Assembly: GCF_964019385.1 (NCBI RefSeq)
Contig: NC_088644.1
Span: 36,693,147 to 36,757,146 of the forward strand
Source: Sycon ciliatum
Taxonomy: Eukaryota; Porifera; Calcarea; Leucosolenida; Sycettidae
Length of the DNA stretch: 64,000 nucleotides
Reading direction: 5' to 3'
The notes beneath the pieces are model-generated. The model did not search any database. It was given only the letters and a program-made list of their open reading frames with translations, and was not told the DNA's origin. Positions 51,939 to 61,312 of the stretch are shown here, in pieces. Position 1 is the first letter of the stretch; each line of letters begins with the position of its first letter. Made by a program: the position numbers and the translations under genes.

Positions 51939-53296
51939 CAAGAGTACATGTAGTTATGTACGAGGTGATTTGTAATAATTTTACATGAAAGTAAAAAAGG
52001 CTATCATTCCGTTGCCCTGGCGAGTTTTGAAGTGTGCATGGTCTCATTCTGTCACTATGTATGTCCTCTATCCACGTATGGACTTCTTGATCGAACACAA
52101 CAAACATGAGAGACACAGTGTGGGGTTGCTTTGCATGCATTTTTTCAACCAGAAAAAGTGTGTACAAAATTTTACAAGTCAGTAAAATAGGGTCTTACAT
52201 GAACAAATATGACCTAAATGTGTCAATAAGCTTGCAATGGGAAATCAATATACACCTGAAGCAAGTCACATGCAGAGAAAGCAGACTGGTTTTGCAGGTT
52301 GCCCAACGTATTGGTTTCTGTACATCGTCAACTGCGGTTCAAAACGATAGGGCATCTTTGACCGCCTGCCGGCATTGTAGAGCATGAGCACGCAGACCTT
52401 ATCTTGCTGCTCCATTTCTTTCAACTTCCAGTGCATCCTCATGCGTGAAATAACCACACTAAGCAAAGATACCATCCATGATGCGCGCCAGCCGTCCCAC
52501 GATAGGGTGCCTTCGTGCATCTGGGCCACAGTGCATTTAACCGGCACATACTGACAATGTCGGGGCTTCCATACTCTCCAAGACAAGTGCAGTGACTCCT
52601 TCACCTGATTCATATACTTCTGTGTTGGAAGAAGACTGCAGACCACCCTCAATGGGTGCTCCGCCGTCAACACCCAACATACATTCATGCCGCATTTCCA
52701 GCAGGCTTTGCCATCGTGAATCTCTACCAGCACTTCTGAGGTAGCAAGCTGAGTTTCATACGTAGGTCTACTGAACAGCTAATTATTTACCTGTATGCCA
52801 TAAGCATCAGCAGCTTCGGACTTGGATTTGAATCACCTTTCATGATAGGTGAGTGAAAGACACATTTTGTCAAAATTGCAGTTTCTGACCTTCACCTTTT
52901 TGGCTAATCTCTTCTTCAGCCCTGCTACTTTGACGGTGTGACAGACTCAATGCTGGCATCGGTGACCAGCCTAGGGTTTCCACCTGCCGTAGAATACGCT
53001 CGCTGGCTCTTGCCTCTTGGACGTCCTTCATGCATCCATTGAGGGATATTTTACCTCTTTGACCACAAATTCACGAATTTCAATCCATGATTGATATCTC
53101 ACAAGGCCGTGGAAGAAAAAAATTCCGCTAAACGCTGCCGATGCTTACAAACTACAATACAATGGCAACTGACTTGTCTGTCGAACTAACAAAAACACTT
53201 CATGGGAAGAATGCAATCGCCCTCAACAATGATATTTTACTCGATTTGTAAAATAATATGCCATGTAATTTTTTTACAAATCACCTCGTACTCTTG
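51939..53296. mobile_element. 1.36-kb CAAGAG-family TIR element
   Basis: Ends caagagtac and gtactcttg. The inverted arms share tacgaggtgatttgtaa, and the 7-bp flanks gtggcac (51932-51938) and gtggtac (53297-53303) differ at one position. A minus-strand frame at 52733-52266 (HDGKACWKCGMNVCWVLTAE, QKYMNQVKESLHLSW) could be a remnant transposase or captured gene, but I cannot assign it. This is the longest member of the family and the best place to look for its parent. Confidence 0.7.
52266..52733 (-). pseudogene. Unassigned ORF in the 1.36-kb element
   Basis: 155 codons without a clear ATG-proximal domain; CWKCGMNVCW is a CxxC-x4-C cluster and SWDGWRASWM follows. Open frames on the same strand upstream (HTWIEDIHSDRM at about 52060) suggest a longer decayed coding region. 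Function unknown. Confidence 0.3.
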
Positions 53297-53325
53297 GTGG
53301 TACCAGACCACCACATCCACCGGCC

Positions 53326-53806
53326 GTAGACTACAGTTTGTAGGCCCAGACAGATCCTGCCGGCAATTCTTTCGGGATAATATCGAAGAATTTAAAGAAC
53401 GGAAATTGCCGGCAAAATCGGAGCAAAATATCGAGGTGTTGGGTAAAATCGATGCCTGATACTTGGATTTCCTTGTTTCTTACCCGTTCAGCAGGATACA
53501 CTGCCCAGGATCAAGGACGAGATCATGTCACCGAAATATCACTGGGATTCACTGTGGATTTAGGAAGAACTCAGGAACACGTGCGTGGAAACCCGTGTTG
53601 AGAAACCGACCCTGCGATTTTTATGAAACGTTGTACGGGATTGTGCGGAAAGTAGATTAAATACACGTTTTTCCGGAGCAAAATGGAGCAAAATATCGAG
53701 TTTCTTGTGCCAGGCTCGGCAAAATAAGATTTTGCAGCAACATTTTGCGGCAAAATATCGAGGCGAGCGGAGCAGAATCTGTCTGAGCTTACCGTAGACT
53801 CTACCT
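53326..53806. mobile_element. Possible MITE with iterated caaaatatcgagg
   Basis: Left gtagactacagtttgtaggc...cagacagatcctgc and right gcagaatctgtctgagctta...gtagactc are imperfectly inverted. The word gcaaaatatcgag occurs three times inside. Confidence 0.45.
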
Positions 53807-54014
53807 GATCAGCTGATATGAGCAATCAAACCAAGGAGTAGGGGTAGGACTAAAGGGACAAGCCCAACTTTTTTTGCAGTTTTCTGTCATAAAAAAATAA
53901 ACGTCACAGGCTGCTCTTCGCAGGTGTCCGCGTCGGAGCGGTCCGGGCGAGCGACCGCATCTCAGTGGGACACTTGTCCGTGGCCGTTGTACTGGAAATC
54001 TGCGGCAGAACCTT

Positions 54015-55025
54015 GCCATGCCAGAGGCTACACACACCCGGGTACCTATATATACCGGGATAGACAAATCCTTGGTGTTGCTCCTTTCATTTTTATTTGT
54101 TCTTGCTGAGAAAGAAACGTTGCTGCTTGGAAAGCTTTCTGTTCACTCCAGCGACTTTCCTCTAGTAACGTTGCTCACTGATAATGATCATAGCTCGTGA
54201 TGCCAATGGTGAAGAGAAGCTGGGTTTCTTGCCATTTGCAACTTACTGGCTCTGAAAATATAGCTTGAACAAATAAGAGCTCCAAGTATTTTAGTTTTAG
54301 ATTTCGATGTGCCAGACCTATCGTTACGAGATGCAGAGATGAGGAGCAAGGGAGGCGTTGGATTAATTCCAATTATGGTGTTTATGGCCCAGACAACGCC
54401 AGCGATTTTCACTTGTCAAGAGGACAGTCAAGTTGGAGCAGGCAGATGACAGATTATTTGAGCATTTATAGCGGAGTGGGTGGTTTGCTAAAGAGAATCG
54501 TCTCAGTACCTCATGGTTACTAGTATCTGACAAATGCCTCTTATTGCTAGTCTGCATTAGAGCATAGCAGAATTGATCATGTCACAAGTAGTGTCAAGAC
54601 TTGATGTCCTACGATTATACTCAGATCATGTTGTAACTTCACGGGAATATCCGTCCTGCCACTTTACGCTCTCCCAAAATTGCCTGCAGGAGTCACGTGC
54701 CTGTGCAAGGGACAATGCGTTTGCATTGCTTACGGATGCAAGCGGATGGAGTGTAGACCAGATGAGAAAAAGTGATCCGGATGTTCAACTAGCTTGGACT
54801 GCCATTATAAATTTGCCTGATGCCTGGACTATCTGAACATTGCTCCAAACCAATCCACAGAAGCAATACCCACACAGGAAGCCAAATGATAAACCCATTC
54901 ATCAGCTATCGAACCTTTCATCAAAACATAATGCAGTGCATGCCTACTACTACTCAAATGAGATCAACGGATGCCACATGCCACACAGATACAACGTGGA
55001 GGCTCAGTATTTTCAAGACCCCGTG
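54015..55025 (+). repeat. Unknown interspersed repeat, plus copy
   Basis: Pairs with 58190-59180 in inverted orientation over about 1 kb (gagaaagaaacgttgctg, agtcacgtgcctgtgcaagg). Contains a coding-like stretch, CHFTLSQNCLQESRACARDN then LLTDASGWSVDQMR, in a frame ending at 54836. I do not recognise the family; the copy at 58.6 kb encodes the same words, so the protein was probably real once. Confidence 0.65.
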
Positions 55026-55703
55026 CAGTCTAGACAACTAGAACAACGAGGTTTGCACCTAATGTCCCTCGATTTGCTTGCCGTATTAAGTTCCTTGCAA
55101 TTGAAGCAAGCCGTATCCGAGAACCGGTCACTGAGTCTGCAGTGTCGTCGCCGCGTGTATGTTGCCGTGGTGCTCTCTACCCTCCTGTACGGCGCGGAGA
55201 CCTGGACAACGAAGGCTCCGGACCGACGACACCTCAACCTTTTCCACCATCAATGTGTCAGATCTATCGTTGGAGTGTCGCGACGGCAGCAATGGGAGAC
55301 CCACGCAACGTCCTCCGCCCTTGCAAAGACCCTTGGAGTGCCTGAGGTCATTGGTCACATCATACGGGAATGACGTTTGCGCTGGCTTGGACACGTGGCA
55401 CGGAGGGAAGATCACCGGTTGCCGAAGTGTGTTCTCTTCGGTGAACTGCCTGCCCCGCGCCCCGCGCGTGATCCACGCAAGAGGTGGAGGGACGTCGTTA
55501 TGCATGACTTTGCGTCGGTTGAGCCACCGGTACCAACATGTGGATGGTACGATGCAGCCCAGAACCATCCGGAGTGGCGTGCCATTGCCCGTCGACCACA
55601 CAAGGCACCCTCTGCTGGCTACGGTTGCGCCTGCGGCCGCATGTTCCGTCGAAGCGGCGACCTGAAACGCCATCAGTCATTCTGTCGTGGACTGGAGAAA
55701 TAA
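55020..55703 (+). pseudogene. LINE C-terminal domain with terminal zinc-finger-like motif
   Basis: CRRRVYVAVVLSTLLYGAET, RHLNLFHHQCVRSIVGVSRR and RWLGHVARREDHRLPK are the conserved post-RT region of a LINE family common in cnidarians and sponges. It ends in CGRMFRRSGDLKRHQSFC, a finger-like C-terminus. One in-frame TGA at 55371-55373 (probable CGA to TGA) breaks it. RT and endonuclease are absent; the join to the repeat upstream is at about 55020. Confidence 0.75.
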
Positions 55704-56049
55704 CAATGCGGTATCATTGCTACGCAATGGGCAAGGTCAAGGTGTGTTTATGGTGGTACAGGACATGCTATGTACGCCTCTTTGGTCGCGCACACATTAT
55801 CCATTGCCGGCATTGGTTACACGTTATTATCAATTTGTTATGACCTTCGCTGGTCTGCACACCCACCCACTCTACTCTCTACTCTACTCTCTGAAGTTGA
55901 GACTTTCGTTTGCCATTTAATAATGTGTCTGAGGTGAATTCTTCACTACTACATGTACTTGTATGATCGAGCGTACGGATGTGTGTGTGTGCGTGTGAAC
56001 GTCCCACGCATAGCCACGTGCGCGGTGCCACACAATTTCATTATGTGTA
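55704..56049. other. Spacer
   Basis: No recognised feature apart from ctactct repeats near 55870 and a gtgtgtgtgt stretch near 55980. Confidence 0.3.
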
Positions 56050-57040
56050 GAACAGCGGCTGGTAGAGAGATAGAGACAGACAGACACAGAAAAGAGACAG
56101 ACAGACAGACACAGAAAGACAGAAACAGAGGGATGCTGCGCATAAAGAGCGACAGAGACACAGACTCAGAGAGAAAGAGACAGAGACAAAGCACAGACTG
56201 AGGAGAAAACAGACAGAGACAGACAATCAGACACAGAAAGACCGAGACAGAAACAGAGGGACGCACATAATGAATGACAAAAGGAGAGACAGACACAAAG
56301 ACTCAGAGAGCCAGAGACAGAGGGTCCTTAGGGAGAGACAGAGAGAAAAAAACTGAGAAAGGGAGAGGCAGATCGAGAAGGAAGAAGACACAGAGACTGA
56401 GAGAGGGACAAAGAGAGACAGAAGAAGAGAAGCAAACGGAGAAACAGCGACATAAGTACAGGGCCAAGAAGACAGACAAACATAGAGAGACAAGTATAGA
56501 GAGACAAGCAGAGACAGACCAAGACAGGGAGACAGCTGGAGAGTTACACAGACAAACACAGATAGGCAGACAGAAAGGCCGAGACGAAGATTCAGAGAAA
56601 CACAGAGACAGAGAGAGAGAGGGAGAGGGAGAGAAGAAGAGAAGAGAGAGAGACACGCGTGCACACACACACACACACACACACAGAAACAGAGAGAGAA
56701 AACTGAGAAAGAAAGAGACAGAGAAAAGTGACCGAGTGAGGGACAAAGAGAGACACACAGAGAAAGACTGAAGAAGAGAAGCAGACAGAGAAACAGAGAC
56801 AGACAGATGGAGACAGAGAAACAGAAAGGAAGACAGACAGATGGACAGACAGACAGATAGGGACAGGCACACGGACAGAACGAGACAGGCAGACAGCTAG
56901 AGAATGACAAAGACAGGCCTACAGAAAAACCAAGACACAGACAGAGACACATAGACAGAGAGAGAGAGAGGGGCAGACAGATAGATAGATTAATAGAATA
57001 GAGAGACAGACAGACAGAGAAACATGTGGAGACACACAGA
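56050..57040. repeat. Degenerate CAGA/GA-rich low-complexity tract (1 kb)
   Basis: agagacagacagac-type words throughout, with a (ac)n patch at 56664-56685. Long Leu/Ser/Cys frames on the minus strand and Arg/Glu frames on the plus strand are composition artefacts. Confidence 0.9.
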
Positions 57041-57600
57041 TACGAGAGATTTCGTTCGTTGGATTTCTAATACTGAAGTAGTATAATACAAGTAGGTAGC
57101 AGCATAATGCACACAGATCTAGAGTGCTGAGAGTTGTCGAATGCGGCAAAAGCAGAGTGTAGCAGACACTACTGTACAGGAGTGAAGCAAAGCTGATTTG
57201 TTGTAATGCTGCCTGACTGCTTGCCTGTGTGCAATAATGAAGTGAACTCATAAAACAGTGAGCCGAAAAAAATACGATTAAAAAGCCGATTCACAAACCA
57301 GGTAAAGACAGGAAGAGAAGGAAAGATATGTGCGCATATACCCTGCACCCGTGCACACACACACACACACACACACACAGAAGGGAGTTGATAGGTGGAG
57401 AATTGCGAAAACGGGGGACCCAGTGTGCTGTCAAGGAGATAAAGAGATAGAGATAGATAGAGAGATATTTTTGGCACAGTATATTCGGCCCTGGTTTAAA
57501 TATGGCTTTGGAATTTATTTTTCATTGCAATCAGGTTCGTCCTTATTTCTCTGTGCTGTGCTAATGAGTCCACAAAGGACGAAACAGTTCTGTCCCCAGA
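57041..57600. other. Spacer with a CA microsatellite
   Basis: (ca)n at 57353-57380. No gene or TIR seen. Confidence 0.4.
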
Positions 57601-57659
57601 TTGGATAGATAGATAGATATAGATGAAGATAGAGATAGAGAGAGAGAGAGGGGGGGGGG

Positions 57660-57736
<77 letters not shown>
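57601..57736. repeat. GATA, G11 and GA microsatellite
   Basis: gatagatagata, gagagagag, a run of g, then uninterrupted (ga)n to 57735. Confidence 0.95.
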
Positions 57737-57739
<3 letters not shown>

Positions 57740-58189
57740 GGCAGCTGTCTTGGTCATTATCATCCGATGTATTCCGTGTGGCGTAGACCAGGTGTACATT
57801 GAGAATCCTTTCACAAGGCATCGCAATAATTATAATTACGGAATTGGGCAGTAATGCGGTGCTAGTCTTGATATGTTTCACTCAGGTCATGTCTGATATC
57901 GTTGGCATAAGAGAAAATCAGTGGGTGTACATCCACTGCACTTGCAAACTTGCGTGTCTCTCTTGCGACGGATGCACATGGTACTTGGTGTCTGTGTCAA
58001 TTGGCTCATTCTGTGGGCGAGTGGTCACTGCCTGAGTTCAATGTCGGAAAAGGTAAGTAGCTCTAGAGTGCAGTATAGAGAAAATCATGCCAAATATGCG
58101 GTCATTAGGAGAGACTATACCAGCAACTTCGACTCATATACTTCAATATCTAATTGGATCTGTATAGAAGACGCTGCTCAGTGGTATTG
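57737..58189. other. Unannotated spacer
   Basis: No recognisable feature. Confidence 0.3.
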
Positions 58190-59180
58190 GAGTTGTGGTT
58201 GATCAACAGCGTATCTTTTAGGTACATGTGGCATCCATTGGTCTTGTGTGAGTGACACTAGGCATGCAACCGGACAACGTTGGTGAAAGGTTTCATTACC
58301 AAAGAACTTGATTGGTTTGGCATTTAGCTTCCTGTGTGGCGTCACATCGTTTCCGTGGACTGGTTTAGATTCTTGCCCACGTTTCCAGGAGTCCAGCCAA
58401 TTAATAGCAGCCGAAGCTATTTGAATAGCCAGATTATGTCTTCTTATCTGCTCTGCACTCCATCCGCTTGCATCAGTAAGCAATGCAAACACGTTGTCCC
58501 CTGCACAGGCACGTGACTCCTGCAGGGAATTCCAGGAGAGCGTAAAGTGGCAGGACGAATTACCGTGAAGTTGCCACATGATCTGAGTACAATCGTAGCA
58601 CATCAAGTCTTGACACTACTAGTACTTGTGACATGATCAATTCTGCTATGCTCTAATGCAGACTAGCAATAAGAGGCATTTGTCAGATCCTAGTAACCAT
58701 GAGGTACTGAGATGATTCTCTTCGGCAAGCCACCCACTCTGCAAAAAAATGCGCCAAAATTAATAATCTGTCATCTGCCTGCTCCAACTTGACTGTCCTC
58801 CTGACAAGTGAAAACCGCTGGCGTTGTCCGGCCATAAACACCATTATTGGCATCAATCCAACGCATTAATCCAACGCCTTCGTTGCTCCTCATCTCTGCA
58901 GCTCATACCAATAGGTCTGGCACGTCGAAAAACTAAAATACTCGGAGCTACAAGCTACATTTTCAGAGACAGGGAGTTGCAAATGGCAAGAAACCCAGCT
59001 TCCCTTCACCTTTGGCATCACGAGCAATGACCATTTATCAGCCAGCAATGTTTTACTAGAGCAAAGGCGCTGGCGGGAACAGAAACAGCAACGTTTCTTT
59101 CTCAGCAAAAACAAAAAGGAAAGGAACAAAAAAGGATCAACACCAGGGATTCGTCCATACCCGGTACCCAGGCCAGGTGT
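58190..59180 (-). repeat. Unknown interspersed repeat, minus copy
   Basis: Inverted partner of 54015-55025. Minus frame at 58606-58178: CHFTLSWNSLQESRACAGDN, LLTDASGWSAEQIRR, ending QDQWMPHVPKRYAVDQPQ. It extends further at its C-terminus than the plus copy, which is cut by a LINE fragment. Together they suggest an element of at least 1 kb coding for an unassigned protein. Confidence 0.65.
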
Positions 59181-59194
59181 GTACCATGGAGTAG

Positions 59195-59434
59195 TACAAT
59201 ACTGGTCTTGGTCGAGCGGAATCGGATCTTCTGATGTCATGCGTACACTTCACACCAGCGCAAGGCCGGTCTCGAGGCAGGGCACCATTGTTTTTGATCC
59301 AAGAGTACCCGCGACTCCCCGGGTTCCCCTCAGATGTGTACGGTATTATGACGCAAAGATCCGATTCCGCTCGACCAAGACCCTATGCAGAGCTGGATCA
59401 GGCGTTGCACACTCTGGGGGGTTATGTACTCTTG
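59195..59434. mobile_element. CAAGAG-family MITE, left end replaced
   Basis: About 95% like 31555-31806 (tcttggtcgagcggaatcgg..., gttatgtactcttg at the right end) but the left terminus is missing; the preceding ggagtagtacaatact resembles the interior of a CAGGGAG palindrome. Confidence 0.75.
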
Positions 59435-59604
59435 CTCGTAGTGTGCTGCACTGCTTGTTGCTGACCAGCAAGTGAAATCTCGGCACGCCGTACTTGCGGC
59501 TAGCTGCCCAGCGAGGAAAGTCTCAAATGAGGGCCTCTTGTCTCGATCTGCTCGCTCATTCGTCTGGCATTCAGTAGAGAGGTTCTGCTACATGTACGGT
59601 ATAC

Positions 59605-59645
59605 GTGAAACCAAGAGTACATAACATATGTACTCTTGGTGAAAC
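59605..59645. mobile_element. Ultrashort perfect palindrome, CAAGAG family, 7-bp TSD
   Basis: The core 59612-59638 (27 bp) has 12-bp perfect arms caagagtacata and an aca loop, flanked by gtgaaac at 59605-59611 and 59639-59645. Confidence 0.9.
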
Positions 59646-59654
59646 CAACGGGGG

Positions 59655-60209
59655 TTATTTAGAAAAGCGATCCTGTCACATGGCAGAAAAAACGACACCG
59701 CTATGCTACGTAAGTTTCTACGTAAGGTGCTCAGTACTTAACTTAGGCTACGTAAGTTTCTACGTAACTACGGTAAGGTGCTCGGTATTAGATCTACCAA
59801 CGCGTGGTAGCCGCGTGATGTGCACGTGCATGGCAGACATTGTGTTGCATGCATGCAGTGCAGTCCGTTTTCGGATGTGCATGCGCGAGGAACTTCCTTC
59901 TTTGGAACTGCTTCTAAGTTCTTGCATGAGCTGTTTCGGATATTTCGTGTCCTGGCTTATTTCGCTTCGGCTCTGCTGAGACCTCTTTTCACGGAATATT
60001 ACTCAATGACAGGTGAGTTGACCAGTTCCCTTTGATTCATTTGCTTGTGTTGACTCTTTCATTTACGAAAAGTGTGCTGATTTTAGGTGGAATACAATAA
60101 AATTAATAATGGAAAAGCTGACAGGATCTCTTTTCTATTAACTGTTCTGCTGTCGAGGCCTCCTTTTACGGGATACTCAATGACAGGTGATCTCTGAATT
60201 GACCAGCTT
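59655..60209. repeat. Interspersed repeat (9338 family), cut by a Ty3/gypsy LTR
   Basis: Matches 9341-9902 up to gaccagctt, where the LTR starts; the 9.3-kb copy continues with ccttcgattcatttgctt. A 25-bp deletion near the left end distinguishes it (gtcacatggc versus gtcagcttttctatta...). Confidence 0.8.
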
Positions 60210-60390
60210 TGTAACAGATTCACTGTTACTACTAACACTAGGAATAGGATACACTTATCACCTGCTATTATCACGCTGCTGCTGTTAGGTGTTATGTCCA
60301 TCATTGCTTGTTCATGTATATAAGAATGCATTATGGCAAGGATCATTGCTTATTCCAAGAATGACTACTGAAGTTAGTTGGACTGTTACA
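60210..60390 (+). mobile_element. 5' LTR of Ty3/gypsy element (181 bp)
   Basis: TGTAACAG at 60210 and CTGTTACA at 60390 are perfect inverted termini. It contains a TATA motif gtatataag (60316-60324). Followed after 1 nt by the primer-binding site. Short LTRs are seen in mag-like and related animal lineages. The target duplication cannot be checked because the 3' LTR lies beyond the window. Confidence 0.85.
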
Positions 60391-60391
60391 C

Positions 60392-60411
60392 TGGTAGCAA
60401 GAGGATGGTTT
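60392..60411 (+). other. Primer-binding site, initiator tRNA-Met
   Basis: tggtagcaagaggatggttt matches the complement of the conserved 3' end of initiator tRNA-Met (tggtagca-gaggatggttt) with one extra a. It overlaps the gag ATG at 60405. Confidence 0.75.
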
Positions 60412-61289
60412 TTCTTTTCGTCATGTTCGGGCTATGCGCAGTGGCCGCATTAGTCGCCTACGGTATATTCGAGATTCAGAAGCGTCTGAATCACCTTATC
60501 GCACTCGGTCAGTGCGATGGATCAGATCAAACGCCAAGACGTGCTCAAGCTCCCAGCGGAGAGAGGCCACGCATGCGCCATGTTAAGTCTCCGCCTGTGT
60601 TTCGTGGAGATACAAGAGAGTTCAAGGAGTGGGCCTTCGCCATCGAACTCGCCATGAAGTCCCTGCAGCTGGACAACGCGGAGGAGCGCTTGAGCTACGC
60701 GGCGAGTTTTCTGGAGGGCAACGCTCGTCTTTGATTTATCGCCTCTCAGGAGGCAAACACGCTGTTTTCCGACTGGCCAGACCTGAAGAGCAAGCTGGGA
60801 GAAGTGTACGGCCCGGTTTATGACAGGGAACAGGCGCGCATCGACTTATTCGCTCTTCACCAAGATGAGACTCTTGACGAATACATCAACAAATTTTCGC
60901 GGCTTAGCTTACAAGTTCCCGAGCTTGATGACCACTCCAGAGCTATCTTGTTCACGCGTGGGCTGGCTCAGGGCCTAAGCGGTGAGGTACTTAGGGAGCA
61001 TCCGCAACATTTGGCCCAAGCCATACGAGCTGCGGTCTCAGCAGACCAGTCGATGCGGCTAGCCCAAGCAAGCTACGCCAAGGCAGTGCGCGCGCCAGGG
61101 CATCAGAGGCGCCAGCCTGGACCCTGGTCAAGCCAACCAACACCATCCGGTGGGAGAGAAACCAGGGAGCCAGAGGGTCGTTCAAGGCTGTGTTTCACCT
61201 GCAGGAAACCCGGCCATATTGCCAGATTCTGTCCAGAAGGAGGGAGGAACGCCACAAGCAAGCCTTCTTTAAACGATGGACGCCAGTAA
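60405..61289 (+). CDS. gag: Ty3/gypsy Gag, one nonsense codon
   Basis: The ATG at 60405 lies within the PBS. Residues 2-22 are hydrophobic (VFLFVMFGLCAVAALVAY), unusual for Gag. Then FEIQKRLNHLIALG, a capsid-like region (PPVFRGDTREFKEWAFAIEL, FSDWPDLKSKLGEVYG, DEYINKFSRLSLQVPELDD) and a nucleocapsid zinc knuckle CFTCRKPGHIARFC (CX2CX4HX4C) near residue 265. A TGA at 60732-60734 falls where FIASQE follows, probably from TGG. It ends at TAA 61287-61289 in the overlap with pol. Gag builds the particle and binds the genomic RNA. Confidence 0.85.
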
Positions 61290-61312
61290 GGAAGGGAGTG
61301 CGACTACTGGCG
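61268..61312 (+). promoter_or_regulatory. -1 ribosomal frameshift signal (gag-pol)
   Basis: The heptamer T-TTA-AAC (61268-61274) is in register with gag codons. A 6-nt spacer is followed by an 8-bp stem cgccagta/tactggcg (61281-61288 with 61305-61312). Slipping one base back moves ribosomes into the open pol frame. Confidence 0.85.

Noticed and set aside
56227-56952. 241-codon Cys/Leu/Ser-rich minus-strand frame
   Set aside because: Translation of a degenerate CAGA tract; the plus strand is equally open.
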